Shown: positions 28,517 through 38,019, counted from the stretch's first letter. The stretch is 64,000 bases of DNA from Sinomicrobium weinanense (GCF_018863395.1 NZ_JAHKRR010000002.1:372001-436000), one strand, 5' to 3'. Notes: generated from the letters alone by a model not told the origin. Program-made: numbers and translations.

Positions 28517-28969
28517 CTACTTAACTCTAACCGTCCATTCGAAATTAAAGGTGGAGACCACATCGCCATTGCGGTCCATGCCTACGGATTTCATCCAGAA
28601 GGTCTGCCCTTCTCCCGTTTCGATGGTTTTTTGTATAGCCTCGTCAATAAGATGTCCGTCATTACAGGTAAACGTAATTCTTCCCCGGGCTTTTTTGGAA
28701 AAACTGGCCTTGTTATTGGCCACCAGCATGGATATCCGTTTTCCGCTGGCCCTGATCCCGGATATGACCATGGCTCCGGTAGATAATTCTGCTGCCATGC
28801 CCTGTACGGCCCAGAACATGGAGTTAAACGGATTTTGATTGATCCACCGGTGTTTTACCGAAACCACACAACTCGTTCCGTCAATACTTTTTACCCGCAC
28901 ACCACACAACCAGGCAGACGGTATTTTTAACATGGTAAATGTGTTCAGTTTTTTTGGGCTTATCTTCAT
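28517..28969 (-). CDS. DUF4442 hotdog-fold protein
   Basis: 150 aa. Single hotdog-fold domain of the DUF4442/PaaI-like group: KIPSAWLCGVRVKSIDGTSCVVSVKHRWINQNPFNSMFWAVQGMAAELSTGA. The NPFNSM-x-x-A-x-x-GMAAE segment is the family hallmark, where PaaI-type thioesterases keep the catalytic acidic residue. Acyl-CoA thioesterase activity is possible but unproven. It is monocistronic and reads toward the palindrome. Confidence 0.82.
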   Translation of the reverse strand: MKISPKKLNTFTMLKIPSAWLCGVRVKSIDGTSCVVSVKHRWINQNPFNSMFWAVQGMAAELSTGAMVISGIRASGKRISMLVANNKASFSKKARGRITFTCNDGHLIDEAIQKTIETGEGQTFWMKSVGMDRNGDVVSTFNFEWTVRVK

Positions 28970-29116
28970 AGGTCTGATTTTACCCCCCTAAGATATAGAA
29001 AATATTGTTGCGAGTATTCAGGTGTACGAGTGTTCGGGTATTCGGTTTCGACACCCGTCTACCCGAACACCGGGAAACTTAAAATGTTAATGTTATGTTA
29101 ATTTACAGTACTATGT

Positions 29117-29149
29117 TTTGCATAATACCTGTTTTTAGATATATATTTG
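29117..29149 (+). promoter_or_regulatory. Consensus flavobacterial promoter of the DUF4870 cluster
   Basis: -33 TTTG (29117-29120), 21-nt spacer, -7 TATATTTG (29142-29149), a perfect match to TTTG-N19-21-TAnnTTTG. The start codon at 29169 is 20 nt downstream, so the leader is very short. Confidence 0.8.
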
Positions 29150-29168
29150 CATAAGAAAATAATAGGTT

Positions 29169-29639
29169 ATGGAATCAACTATCACACAAAATCACAAAAA
29201 CGTAGCAGCGATCATACATGCTTCTACCTTTTCCAAGTACCTTATCCCCTTCGGGAATTTTTTACTTCCGCTGGTATTGTGGATGTCCAATAAAAAAGCA
29301 TCGCCTTTCGTGGAGCATCACGGCAAGCAGGCCATTAATTTTCAGGTAAGCATTTTGTTGTACAGCATTTTTCTGGGAATCCTGGCCATACCTCTTGCTT
29401 TTTTTACGACCTGGGATTTTATAGGGTTGTCCGATCTCCACGAACTCAACACACATGTTATAAATTTCAGTTTCAGAAATTTTTTCAACCTGGGGGAGCA
29501 CCTGGTATTCTGGAGCGTTTTCGGTATACTGGGCCTGTCTCTTTTTCTGCTGAACGTTATCTGTACCATCATGGCTGCAATGCGTGCCCACGAGGGCATG
29601 GAATACAGGTATCCCCTGACCATTTCATTTTTAAAATAA
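29169..29639 (+). CDS. DUF4870 membrane protein
   Basis: 156 aa with three hydrophobic segments. Marks: AAIIHASTFSKYLIPFGNFLLPLVLWM, FVEHHGKQAINFQVSILLYSIFL and a C-terminal helix ending NVICTIMAAMRAHEGMEYRYPLTISFLK, all typical of DUF4870. Function unknown. It sits directly after a consensus promoter and heads the PadR-PspC-GIN cluster, an envelope-stress-like arrangement common in flavobacteria. Confidence 0.88.
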   Translation: MESTITQNHKNVAAIIHASTFSKYLIPFGNFLLPLVLWMSNKKASPFVEHHGKQAINFQVSILLYSIFLGILAIPLAFFTTWDFIGLSDLHELNTHVINFSFRNFFNLGEHLVFWSVFGILGLSLFLLNVICTIMAAMRAHEGMEYRYPLTISFLK

Positions 29640-29708
29640 GTTCATCATCAATCATCACACATACATCAATCAAAAAACGAACAGTTAATTAAAAAGCATT
29701 ATGAACTC

Positions 29709-30053
29709 ATGAAGATCGAAAACACAAAAGCACAGATGCGCAAGGGAGTTCTGGAATATTGCATCCTGTCTATCCTCAGGGACCAGGACAAGTATGCATC
29801 GGAGATTCTGAAAACCCTCAAGGACGCAAAAATGCTCGTCGTGGAGGGCACGATCTACCCCCTGCTTACCAGATTAAAGAATGCGGGGCTGCTCAATTAT
29901 CGCTGGGAAGAATCTACTTCCGGCCCTCCGAGAAAATACTATACCCTGACGGATACGGGAAAATTGTTTTTAAACGAACTCTCTTCCACGTGGGAAGAGT
30001 TACACAACGCAGTAACTATCGTAACAAGCCAAAACACCTCAAACAATGAATAA
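29709..30053 (+). CDS. PadR-family transcription regulator
   Basis: 114 aa. Winged-helix PadR domain: QMRKGVLEYCILSILRDQDKYASEILKTLKDAKMLVVEGTIYPLLTRLKNAGLL, then YRWEESTSGPPRKYYTLTDTGK. Acts as a small dimeric repressor. Its stop overlaps the PspC gene start by 8 nt, so the two are translationally coupled and the regulator probably controls its own operon. Confidence 0.93.
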   Translation: MKIENTKAQMRKGVLEYCILSILRDQDKYASEILKTLKDAKMLVVEGTIYPLLTRLKNAGLLNYRWEESTSGPPRKYYTLTDTGKLFLNELSSTWEELHNAVTIVTSQNTSNNE

Positions 30054-31800
30054 GACGACAAATATAAACCTGGGCGGACTGTTCTTCCATATCGACGAAG
30101 ATGCCTATATAAAGCTCCGCGACTACCTCGATGCCATAAAACGGTCCTTTACCGACTCTCAGGGGCGTGATGAGATCATTGCTGATATCGAGGCCCGTAT
30201 TGCCGAGCTTTTCTCTGAAAAAATACAGAACGAAAAACAGGTGATCGGCATAACTGAGGTAGAAGAGGTCATTTCCATCATGGGACAGCCCGAAGACTAT
30301 CTCGTAGACGAAGAGATCTTTGACGACCAGCCCGAAAAGGAAACGACTTCTACACAACAGCCTCATCAAAGAATAAGCAAAAAACTCTTCCGCGACCCGG
30401 ATGACAAGTATATTGGCGGAGTTTCCTCCGGACTGGGGCATTACTTTGGTGTAGACGCCCTATGGATACGTCTTTTATGGATATTGCTGGTCGTAGCCGG
30501 GATAGGAACGGGTATTGTTATATACATCCTCCTCTGGATACTGGTCCCTGAAGCTGCCACCACTTCACAAAAACTGGCCATGAAGGGCGAGCCCGCAAAC
30601 ATCAGTAATATCGAAAAGAAAGTACGGGAAGGTTTCGAGGAAGTCTCCGAAAAAGTAAAAAACGTGGACTACAAGAAAATGGGCAACAAGGTAAAATCCA
30701 GCTCCCGGACCTTTTTTGACTTTGTAGGAGACACCATCCTGGTATTACTCAAGGTATTTGCCAAGTTCATAGGCATTATCCTTATTATCTGTGCGGCCTT
30801 CACCATCATCGGACTGTTCGTAAGCCTGTTCATCTTTGGTTCCGCAGGCTTTATCGAAGGCCCATGGACACATTACATAGAAGTGGTCAACACTACGGGA
30901 GTGCCCGTATGGATCGTATCGCTATTGACCTTCCTGGCCATTGCCATTCCGTTTTTCTTCCTGTTCCTGCTGGGGCTGAAAATACTGGTTAACAATCTCA
31001 AATCCATAGGAAGTACGGCCAAGTATGTATTGCTGGCCCTCTGGATCATTGCTGTCATAGGACTCACCGTAATAGGCATACGACAGGCTACGGAAAAAGC
31101 CTTTACGGCCAGTTCTACGGAAACCAGACAGCTTCCTCTTCCGTTAACCGACACCCTGCTGATAAAAGCAGAAGACTACGGCTCCTGGGACGACCGGTTT
31201 TATAACGACGATTTCGATATTGTGATGAACAACGGCACTAAAAAGTTATATCTGGAGGATGTTAAAATAATCAATTTTAACACCTCGGTAGATTCTTCTG
31301 CCACGATAAAAACACATAAAAGCGCTGAAAGCAGTAGCTATGAAAAAGCCAGGGAAAAGGCCTCTGATATCGAATATGGTTTTTCCCTGACAGACAACAC
31401 CCTTATATTCCAGAACTACCTGCTCACCGACTATAAAAACAAATACCGCGAACAGGAAGTAGAGATTACCCTATCCCTGCCGGAAGGTACCGTTATTTTC
31501 CTGGATCCTTCCCTGAGGAGGATCCTGGGATATACGTTTGCCAACAATATGGGATATTCCGGTTATGATATGCAGGGACATTACTGGAAAACCAGCAGGG
31601 ACGAACTCATTTGCCTGGACTGCGAAGAAAAGACCATTTTGGATGAAGGCGACGAAGACAAGGATAACGAAAAAGTAAAAATAGATTCCAACGGTATCGA
31701 TATTGACATCAATGATGAGAACGGCGAAAACTTTAAGCTAAAGATCGATGAAAAAGGCATAGAGATCAAGACCGGAAGTAAAAATGACACCCTGATATAA
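30046..31800 (+). CDS. PspC-domain membrane protein
   Basis: 584 aa. Residues ~1-100 are an acidic N-terminal region (TDSQGRDEIIADIEARIAELFSEKI). A PspC domain follows (RDPDDKYIGGVSSGLGHYFGVDALWIRLLWILLVVAG). Four or more further membrane helices lie between ~215 and ~350. The C-terminal ~230 residues are a periplasmic or surface beta-rich domain ending in an Asp/Glu/Lys-rich stretch (DEGDEDKDNEKVKIDSNGIDIDINDENG). It overlaps padR by 8 nt. Likely senses envelope state. Confidence 0.88.
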   Translation: MNKTTNINLGGLFFHIDEDAYIKLRDYLDAIKRSFTDSQGRDEIIADIEARIAELFSEKIQNEKQVIGITEVEEVISIMGQPEDYLVDEEIFDDQPEKETTSTQQPHQRISKKLFRDPDDKYIGGVSSGLGHYFGVDALWIRLLWILLVVAGIGTGIVIYILLWILVPEAATTSQKLAMKGEPANISNIEKKVREGFEEVSEKVKNVDYKKMGNKVKSSSRTFFDFVGDTILVLLKVFAKFIGIILIICAAFTIIGLFVSLFIFGSAGFIEGPWTHYIEVVNTTGVPVWIVSLLTFLAIAIPFFFLFLLGLKILVNNLKSIGSTAKYVLLALWIIAVIGLTVIGIRQATEKAFTASSTETRQLPLPLTDTLLIKAEDYGSWDDRFYNDDFDIVMNNGTKKLYLEDVKIINFNTSVDSSATIKTHKSAESSSYEKAREKASDIEYGFSLTDNTLIFQNYLLTDYKNKYREQEVEITLSLPEGTVIFLDPSLRRILGYTFANNMGYSGYDMQGHYWKTSRDELICLDCEEKTILDEGDEDKDNEKVKIDSNGIDIDINDENGENFKLKIDEKGIEIKTGSKNDTLI

Positions 31801-31937
31801 CAGTTCATCAATAAAAAAATGCAACTCAGCAACAAAACTTATCATCACAATAAAAAGTATTAAAATTTTGTAATTGCAATACATTTTATCTCAATCATTC
31901 ATTCAACACACATCTATCAACCAAAAAACGAAACGTT

Positions 31938-32660
31938 ATGACCACAGTAGTAAAATTCCTCATCGCAGCAGCACTTGCCCTCTTTCTGTCTTCCTGCCAG
32001 ATAGACCGTATCATGGGAGTTACCGGAAATGGCAATGTACAGACCGAAAACAGACACTCGGTTAAGAACTTCACCGCCATTAAGGCGAGTAGCGGCCTTA
32101 ACGTATATATTACCCAGGACGCGAACTATACGGTTAAAGTAGAAGCCGATGAAAACCTGATCAACCTTATCCGTACCGAAGTAAGCGGTGGTGAATTGCG
32201 TATTTATCCCGAAAAAAATATCGGCAGAGCCAAATCCAAAAAGGTTTATGTGAGTTTGCCCGAGGTCACCGCCATCACTTCTTCCAGCGGATCTGATGTC
32301 TATGTGGAGAACATCCTGAAAGCTGATAACCTGGAACTGAAGTCCACCAGCGGCAGTGCACTTCGCCTCGAAACAGAGGCAGACAATATGACCTGCCGGG
32401 CCAGCAGCGGTGCCAACATAAGAATAAAAGGGACCGCCAATACACTAAAGGCCAGGGCCAGCAGCGGCAGTGTCATCAAGGCCGAAGACCTGCAGACAGC
32501 CCGCTGTGATGCGGAGGCCAGCAGTGGCGGTAACATCTCGGTTTTCGTTACAGAAGACCTCACGGCCAGTGCCAGCAGCGGCGGGGATATCCGGTATTCC
32601 GGTAACCCGGAGTCGGTATCCACCGGGAAGTCGGTATCCGGAAGCGTAAGGAAGGACTGA
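31938..32660 (+). CDS. Head GIN domain (DUF2807) lipoprotein
   Basis: 240 aa with lipoprotein signal and lipobox LFLSSC (Cys about residue 20). The mature part is a DUF2807 head-GIN beta-solenoid: VKNFTAIKASSGLNVYITQD, and from residue ~110 a run of seven short turns each with an SSG (or TSG) step: SSSGSD, STSGSA, ASSGAN, ASSGSV, ASSGGN, ASSGGD. Predicted outer-membrane or surface protein; partner of the PspC protein by linkage (137-nt gap). Function unknown. Confidence 0.88.
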   Translation: MTTVVKFLIAAALALFLSSCQIDRIMGVTGNGNVQTENRHSVKNFTAIKASSGLNVYITQDANYTVKVEADENLINLIRTEVSGGELRIYPEKNIGRAKSKKVYVSLPEVTAITSSSGSDVYVENILKADNLELKSTSGSALRLETEADNMTCRASSGANIRIKGTANTLKARASSGSVIKAEDLQTARCDAEASSGGNISVFVTEDLTASASSGGDIRYSGNPESVSTGKSVSGSVRKD

Positions 32661-32671
32661 ACAAAATAATC

Positions 32672-32750
32672 CGGCCCCATGTCATTCCGACGATAGGAGG
32701 AATCTCCAAGGCAGGAGATTCTTCGCTTCGCTCAGAATGACATGGGGCCG
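32672..32750. terminator. Palindromic element, likely bidirectional terminator
   Basis: Perfect 16-bp arms CGGCCCCATGTCATTC (32672-32687) and its complement (32735-32750), with an inner stem GAATCTCC/GGAGATTC giving a branched fold. It lies between the convergent GIN lipoprotein and lnt genes. The same GTCATTC...GAATGAC core is used in the 41335-41393 element. No T-run follows. Confidence 0.6.
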
Positions 32751-32755
32751 AATCC

Positions 32756-34363
32756 TTAGCCTATTCCTTTCACCTTCTTCCGCCCTATGGCATACAACAG
32801 GATCAATACAGCGACCATAATGGCAAGCCTTGCTATATAATCGCCATAGGTGGCGTAAAAGGTCTTTTTTTCGTTAAGGCTTATTTTTCCTTTAAGTGCT
32901 CCCTTGCTGCCGTATGGAAGGGTTTTCAACACTTTTCCCCTTTGGTCTATAAAGGCCGATATCCCGGTATTGGCACTTCGCGCTACGCTCCTCCTCGTTT
33001 CAATGGCACGGAGCCGGGCATAACTGAGGTGCTGCTTATGCCCCTGAGAGTCGCTCCACCAGCCGTCGTTGGTAATAATGGCCAGGAAATTCGCTCCCTT
33101 GTTTATATAGCCCGTAACAAATTCGCCGTATACCGATTCGTAACAGATAATGGGAGCGGCCTTGTACTTCCCGTTTTCCGATGTAAAGACCGAGCGCTCT
33201 TTTTGTATGCCTTTGGAAGCTATCGTTCCTCCCAGGTCTATCATGATATTCCCCAAAAGCGGCTCCAGTATCTCTTTAAAGGGAAAGTTCTCCACACCTA
33301 CCACCAGTTTCGATTTGATATAAAACTGCAGGCTATCGGTATTGTCTACCTGAAGTGCTGCATTATAAGCATCATACCATCCGCCCCCATTGATCCTGTT
33401 AGCGGTGGGGGTCGGTTTTTCGCCCTGCCGGTAGCGCCTGTAAAAATCGGCTCCTGTAATAACATTCAGCCCCGGATATTCTGCCGGGAGTTGTTGCAAT
33501 ACCGCCCTGGCCCTTGACCGTTTGAAACCGTCTATGTTTACCCCTTCCGGAAGCGCTGTTTCGGGGGCGATCACATAATCCGTATCATCATCCATAGCTC
33601 CCCTTGCTATATCTACCAGGTCCCGGGCCATCGTCATATTATTATTACCCATCTGGTATTTTTCACTGTACGGATCTATATTGGGTTGCAACACCACAAC
33701 CTCAGCTTTTGGGGAAGGGATTGTATAATTGTGATATATAAACAGGGAAATAACTACCGGAATGGCGATCATCAATACATTTTTGCCTACTCCCAGAGCC
33801 AATCGTTTTTTGTCTTTGGTCAGGATAAAATGTTCAACGGTCTTGAAGAGGCCTATATTTACGATCCATATCCAGAGGTCACCGCCGAAGGTCCCGGTAT
33901 ATTCGTACCACTGTATCCAGGAAGGATATTCGGAAAAACCGTTGCCGAGGTTGAGCCAGGGCCAGGAAAAATCCCAATTGAGGTGAAATTTCTCGAAGGC
34001 CATCCACAGGGCCGGGAGGAATACCAGGTGTATCTTGGGTGGCAGTTTGCGGGCCACCAGGTGGAATATCCAGAAAACCAGCGTCATGAGCAGGGAGTTG
34101 ACCGCTATGGCAAAAAACATCCCGAAACCTGTGGAATACCATATCCACCAGGTGGTTATGGAGTTCCATACCGCAAAGGCCAGGTAGGCATGGGCAAAGA
34201 GCCTTAATCCCCTTCTTTTTTTACCGGAGGCCCTGATATTTTTTTCGGCGAGAAGCAGTGGTACAAAAGCAATAAAAAGCAGGATCGGAACCCCGTAAAC
34301 AGGCCAGCCAGCAGCCAGCAGCAAGCCAGAAACCAGGGCGAGAAGTAAGTTGTTTTTTGTCAT
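32756..34363 (-). CDS. lnt: Apolipoprotein N-acyltransferase
   Basis: 535 aa from the ATG at 34363. An open extension to 34414 reads through an interspersed repeat (CCCTTCGACTTCGCTCAGGG) and is rejected. The N-terminal half has about six membrane helices; the C-terminal half is a carbon-nitrogen hydrolase with the triad seen in APETALPEG (Glu), KSKLVVGVENFPF (Lys) and PIICYESVYGEF (Cys). It adds the third acyl chain to lipoproteins in the inner membrane. Family size is normal. Confidence 0.94.
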   Translation of the reverse strand: MTKNNLLLALVSGLLLAAGWPVYGVPILLFIAFVPLLLAEKNIRASGKKRRGLRLFAHAYLAFAVWNSITTWWIWYSTGFGMFFAIAVNSLLMTLVFWIFHLVARKLPPKIHLVFLPALWMAFEKFHLNWDFSWPWLNLGNGFSEYPSWIQWYEYTGTFGGDLWIWIVNIGLFKTVEHFILTKDKKRLALGVGKNVLMIAIPVVISLFIYHNYTIPSPKAEVVVLQPNIDPYSEKYQMGNNNMTMARDLVDIARGAMDDDTDYVIAPETALPEGVNIDGFKRSRARAVLQQLPAEYPGLNVITGADFYRRYRQGEKPTPTANRINGGGWYDAYNAALQVDNTDSLQFYIKSKLVVGVENFPFKEILEPLLGNIMIDLGGTIASKGIQKERSVFTSENGKYKAAPIICYESVYGEFVTGYINKGANFLAIITNDGWWSDSQGHKQHLSYARLRAIETRRSVARSANTGISAFIDQRGKVLKTLPYGSKGALKGKISLNEKKTFYATYGDYIARLAIMVAVLILLYAIGRKKVKGIG

Positions 34364-34585
34364 TTTTACTGTATTAGCCCCCCTCGGCTCCCTTCGACTT
34401 CGCTCAGGGACCACCGCTTGGGGACCGGATTTTAGACTGTGTTTCAGATAACAGGAGCTTCAAACAAAACCATCCCAGTTCCCGAGCGGGCAAGTTATTA
34501 AAAGTACATTAAATATTCATATTGAATTTTCATGTAATTTTCAATGCGGAAATTTAATGGTATTTTTACCCAAACTTTCAGCCGA

Positions 34586-35350
34586 ATGAAAAAACATATC
34601 CCGAATACCCTAACGCTTCTCAATCTCCTGTGTGGTTCCATAGCAACTATTTATGCCGTAGAAGGATTGTTTGGGATCACGGCCTTCTTTGTTTTCCTCG
34701 GTATCTTTTTCGATTTTTTTGACGGCTTTGCCGCCAGGAAGCTCAGGGTGCAGAGCGAAATCGGGCTGCAACTGGACTCTCTCGCCGATATGGTCACAAG
34801 CGGGGTGGTTCCCGGTATTGTGATGTATCAATTATTGAAAATGAGCTTAAATACTACATGGGGAGAGGTCCCTGTCATCGACATTAATATACACGACACC
34901 TATTTCGTTATAGCTTATGAATCGTTTATCCCTTTTATAGGCCTGCTTATCCCCCTGGCTTCCGCCTACCGGCTGGCCAAATTTAATATCGATGACGACC
35001 AGCAGACTTCGTTTACGGGACTTCCCACACCGGCCAATGCGCTTTTTATCCTGTCACTTCCCCTGGTGCTTATCTATCAGGATAGCGACATGGCCTTTGC
35101 CATTATACGCAATACCTGGGTGCTCATAGCCATAACCCTGGCCAGTTGCTATATGCTGAATGCCAACATTAAACTGTTTGCCCTGAAATTCAAGAACTGG
35201 GGGCTCCGGGAAAATGCGGTGAAATATGTTTTCCTGATACTCTGTGCCCTTCTGCTGGCCATGCTCCGGTTTGCTGCTATCCCGTTGATCATTATTCTTT
35301 ACGTCATTATCTCACTAATAACAAATAAAAGATCATCCCTTGTCAACTAA
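34586..35350 (+). CDS. pssA: CDP-diacylglycerol--serine O-phosphatidyltransferase
   Basis: 254 aa from the ATG at 34586 (MKKHIPNTLTLLNLLCG); an upstream ATG at 34544 adds 14 unusual residues and is less likely. The CDP-alcohol phosphotransferase motif DGFAARKLRVQSEIGLQLDSLADMV (D-G-x2-A-R-x8-G-x3-D-x3-D) is intact. Six or more membrane helices. It makes phosphatidylserine from CDP-DAG and serine, the first step to phosphatidylethanolamine. Confidence 0.93.
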   Translation: MKKHIPNTLTLLNLLCGSIATIYAVEGLFGITAFFVFLGIFFDFFDGFAARKLRVQSEIGLQLDSLADMVTSGVVPGIVMYQLLKMSLNTTWGEVPVIDINIHDTYFVIAYESFIPFIGLLIPLASAYRLAKFNIDDDQQTSFTGLPTPANALFILSLPLVLIYQDSDMAFAIIRNTWVLIAITLASCYMLNANIKLFALKFKNWGLRENAVKYVFLILCALLLAMLRFAAIPLIIILYVIISLITNKRSSLVN

Positions 35351-35368
35351 GATAAGTGGATCGGAGCA

Positions 35369-37051
35369 TTAAGAACTTTTCCCTGTTGAAGTGTATTTTC
35401 GCTTCCGGATAAATGTAAAGATAAAACCGGACAAAGCCAGGAGAAGCAGGGGAAATCCGAGATTTATCGCCTTCCATTGTGCATGTTGTACTGTCACTTT
35501 TTCCTTGTCGAGAAAAGGGATGGCCACTTCCTTGCTTCGTATGTAGATCAATCCGTTATCGTCCAGGAGATAGTTAACGCAGTTCTTCAGGAATTCCTTG
35601 TTGCCATAGAAATTATTGGTCCATTTGTCATAGCCCAGTTCCAGCGGGCGGCCTTTGTTCAACTGATTCTTTATCAGGTCACCATCGGAAATAACGATCA
35701 TCTTGGTGGCTGTCCCTTCTTCCAGGTTATCTTCCAGCTCAAGCGGCTTTACCCGGTTTTTGTACATGGAATTGAACTTTCCTTCCAATAGGATGGCCAG
35801 GGGCTGAAGGCCGTTGTTGTAGCTTTCCTTATCAGGTTTTTCAGTAATGATGTCCAGGTTGATCTCCACAGGGGTCCCTACGGTTTTGGACAAGGGCGAA
35901 CTGGTGAGCAATACGGTTTTTTGCACATTGTTTTTCAGGGTATCCATGGCATTGGCAAACTCAAACCGCAGGGCCTCGATATTATTGTTCACCGGGTGAT
36001 TGTTGGGCGAAAAGACCATGGGGGAATAATACCAGGGATAAGGATCGTAGCGCGAACTGTTTCCTTCTCCCGAAGCAAGGACGATCTGGGTAAAGTACAG
36101 GTCGTTGACCAGCACGGGGTTGATACGCACTCCGTAGGAAAAGAACATATCGCGAAGGTTCAGGTCTCTCGGCAGGGCAAAGGTCCTGCCCGATGCGTTG
36201 TACAAACTGTCCATTTCCGCGCTTACCTGATCTATAAGCCACAGGGATTTTCCACCGCGCATGGTATACTGGTCCAGCACCGCTTTTTCTTCATCCGAAA
36301 AGGCCTCTGTCGGTTTTGCTACGAGGAGCATGTCGTAATTCTTTAATTCGCGGAGGGTTTTCTGCGGGGAAGCCGCTACCGAATCGAGCGTAAAGGGGGC
36401 CAGGTTATAGTAATCCCTGAGCGTGGTGAGGAAATCGGCCATGTAGATATCGTCCAGTTCCCCGTTGCCTTTCAGTACGGCTATGTTTTGTTTGTTCTCT
36501 ATGGTGAGTTTGGCAAAAGCATCGGCAAAAACGTATTCCAGTTGCTGTACTGAATTCCGTACGCGTTCTTCATCGGAAGCGCCCAGCTTGTTCTTGAGCA
36601 AGGGCACCCTTACGCTTTTGTCCCCGTAATTGGCCAATGCCCAGGGGAAAAGCATTTCCTGCGATATCTTCCCGCCTTTTTCTTCCGAAAAGTTCAGCGG
36701 GGTAAGCCCCATGGACTGTAATTCCCGGATAATGGCCTCTGAATTCTCTTCATCCTCCAGGGGGTCCACAAAGTTGAAACGGATGTTTTTGTTCCTTGCG
36801 GCAAATTCTTCGAGTATCTGTCTCGTTTCGTCGTGTAGCTTTCGGAATTCGGGCGGGAGGTCACCGTCCAGGAAAACATCGACAACAAGAGGGATCTCTA
36901 CCTTTTTCAATGGTTGCAACGATGCTTCCGACAGGGTATAGCGTTTGTCATGGGTAAGGTCGAACCTGCCGTAGAATGTTGTAGAGAGGTAGTGCAGCAC
37001 TACGAGCAGGGCCAGAATAATAGTGATATTCAGGATATTTTTTTTATTCAT
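35369..37051 (-). CDS. gldG: Gliding motility ABC component GldG
   Basis: 560 aa. One N-terminal helix (ILNITIILALLVVLHYLSTTF), a large periplasmic part of the DUF4350/GldG type (FDLTHDKRYTLSEASLQPLKKVEIPLVVDVFLDGDLPPEFRKL; KGNGELDDIYMADFLTTLRDYYNLAPF), and a C-terminal helix (LGFPLLLLALSGFIFTFIRKRKY). With GldF and GldA it forms an ABC transporter needed for gliding in Flavobacterium; the exact cargo is unknown. gldA is not in this window. The last gene of the leftward gldF-gldG unit. Confidence 0.93.
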   Translation of the reverse strand: MNKKNILNITIILALLVVLHYLSTTFYGRFDLTHDKRYTLSEASLQPLKKVEIPLVVDVFLDGDLPPEFRKLHDETRQILEEFAARNKNIRFNFVDPLEDEENSEAIIRELQSMGLTPLNFSEEKGGKISQEMLFPWALANYGDKSVRVPLLKNKLGASDEERVRNSVQQLEYVFADAFAKLTIENKQNIAVLKGNGELDDIYMADFLTTLRDYYNLAPFTLDSVAASPQKTLRELKNYDMLLVAKPTEAFSDEEKAVLDQYTMRGGKSLWLIDQVSAEMDSLYNASGRTFALPRDLNLRDMFFSYGVRINPVLVNDLYFTQIVLASGEGNSSRYDPYPWYYSPMVFSPNNHPVNNNIEALRFEFANAMDTLKNNVQKTVLLTSSPLSKTVGTPVEINLDIITEKPDKESYNNGLQPLAILLEGKFNSMYKNRVKPLELEDNLEEGTATKMIVISDGDLIKNQLNKGRPLELGYDKWTNNFYGNKEFLKNCVNYLLDDNGLIYIRSKEVAIPFLDKEKVTVQHAQWKAINLGFPLLLLALSGFIFTFIRKRKYTSTGKSS

Positions 37052-37080
37052 TCAGATATCGTGTTTTCTGTTGGGGTTAC

Positions 37081-37142
37081 ACCCCCTCTGCCTATCCTTC
37101 GACTCTGCTCAGGAACCACGGCATCTCCCCCTCAAGGGGGAG
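37081..37142. repeat. Nested repeat: one interspersed repeat interrupted by another
   Basis: CCCCCTCTGCCT (37083-37094) and GGCATCTCCCCC (37120-37131) are the halves of the repeat seen intact at 28309 and 40179, here split by ATCCTTCGACTCTGCTCAGG (37094-37113) plus a short tail. The inserted part is the second repeat family of 7251, 19915 and 34390. CCCCCTCAAGGGGG (37128-37141) forms a small palindrome. It lies in the gldF-gldG gap. Confidence 0.65.
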
Positions 37143-37205
37143 AAATTATTCATCTTTTTATCTCAATATTCACTTGAACTCATTAGCCCCCGTTTCGGTA
37201 ATCTG

Positions 37206-37952
37206 TCACCGGTTGCGATTGCTTTTTAGTTTAATCACAGTGATGAACAAAAAAAAGAAAGCGACGGACAGGAAATAAATAATGTCACGGGTATCGAGGA
37301 CGCCGCGGCTTATGCTATCGAAATGGGCTTTCATTCCCAGTGCCGAAAAACCTTCTCCCAGGTGATATACTGAGCTTGCCGAAGTGCCCAGGGCAGAAAG
37401 GCCTTCAAAACCGTAATAAAACAGGAAACAAACAAACACGGAGACCAGGAAAGCCACGATCTGGTTTTCTGACAGGGTGGAAGCAAAGATCCCGATAGCC
37501 GTATAGGACAGGACCAGAAAAAGCAGCCCGAAATAAGAGCCTGCCGTGCTTCCTGTGTCCAGGTTACCTTCCGGGTTTCCCAGTTTCCATACGGTAAGCA
37601 CATAGAGCAATGTGGGGAGCAATGCTATGATGGTCAGGGCAAATGCCCCGCCGTATTTTCCCAAAACGATCTGCCAGGTATTCAGCGGCCTGGTGAACAA
37701 CAATTCGAGCGTTCCCAGCTTTTTTTCGTCTGAAAAGCTCTTCATGGTCACCGCCGGGATCAGGAACAACAAGATCCAGGGCGAAAGCCTGAAAAAAGCG
37801 GTAAGGTCGGCAAAACCGGAATTGAGTATGTTGTATTCGCTGTCAAACACCCATAGGAACAATCCGTTCAGCACGAGGAATATCGCAATGACGAGATAGC
37901 CTACTGGGGAAGCGAAAAATGAGGTTATTTCTTTCTTTAATATTGCGAACAT
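37206..37952 (-). CDS. gldF: Gliding motility ABC permease GldF
   Basis: 248 aa with six membrane helices. MFAILKKEITSFFASPVGYLVIAIFLVLNGLFLWVFD, then VTMKSFSDEKKLGTLELLFTRPLNTWQIVLGKYGGAF, the ABC-2 type permease pattern shared with GldF. Required with gldG for gliding motility in flavobacteria. It is transcribed before gldG, from which it is separated by 154 nt of repeat sequence. Confidence 0.93.
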   Translation of the reverse strand: MFAILKKEITSFFASPVGYLVIAIFLVLNGLFLWVFDSEYNILNSGFADLTAFFRLSPWILLFLIPAVTMKSFSDEKKLGTLELLFTRPLNTWQIVLGKYGGAFALTIIALLPTLLYVLTVWKLGNPEGNLDTGSTAGSYFGLLFLVLSYTAIGIFASTLSENQIVAFLVSVFVCFLFYYGFEGLSALGTSASSVYHLGEGFSALGMKAHFDSISRGVLDTRDIIYFLSVAFFFLFITVIKLKSNRNR

Positions 37953-37970
37953 AGGTCGGTATTCGATATT

Positions 37971-38019
37971 CGGTGGTCGGTGGTCGGTGGTCGGTGGTCG
38001 GTGGTCGGTGGTCGGTATT
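37971..38019. repeat. Heptamer tandem repeat (CGGTGGT) upstream of gldF
   Basis: Six complete CGGTGGT units cover 37971-38012, flanked by CGGTATTCGG copies on both sides (37958 and 38013). It sits 18 nt upstream of the gldF start codon, where length changes could alter expression. A repeat of the same unit length (TTGAACC) lies before coaD. Confidence 0.8.

Noticed and set aside
34364-34414. N-terminal extension of Lnt
   Set aside because: It reads through an interspersed repeat and lacks a signal-anchor pattern.
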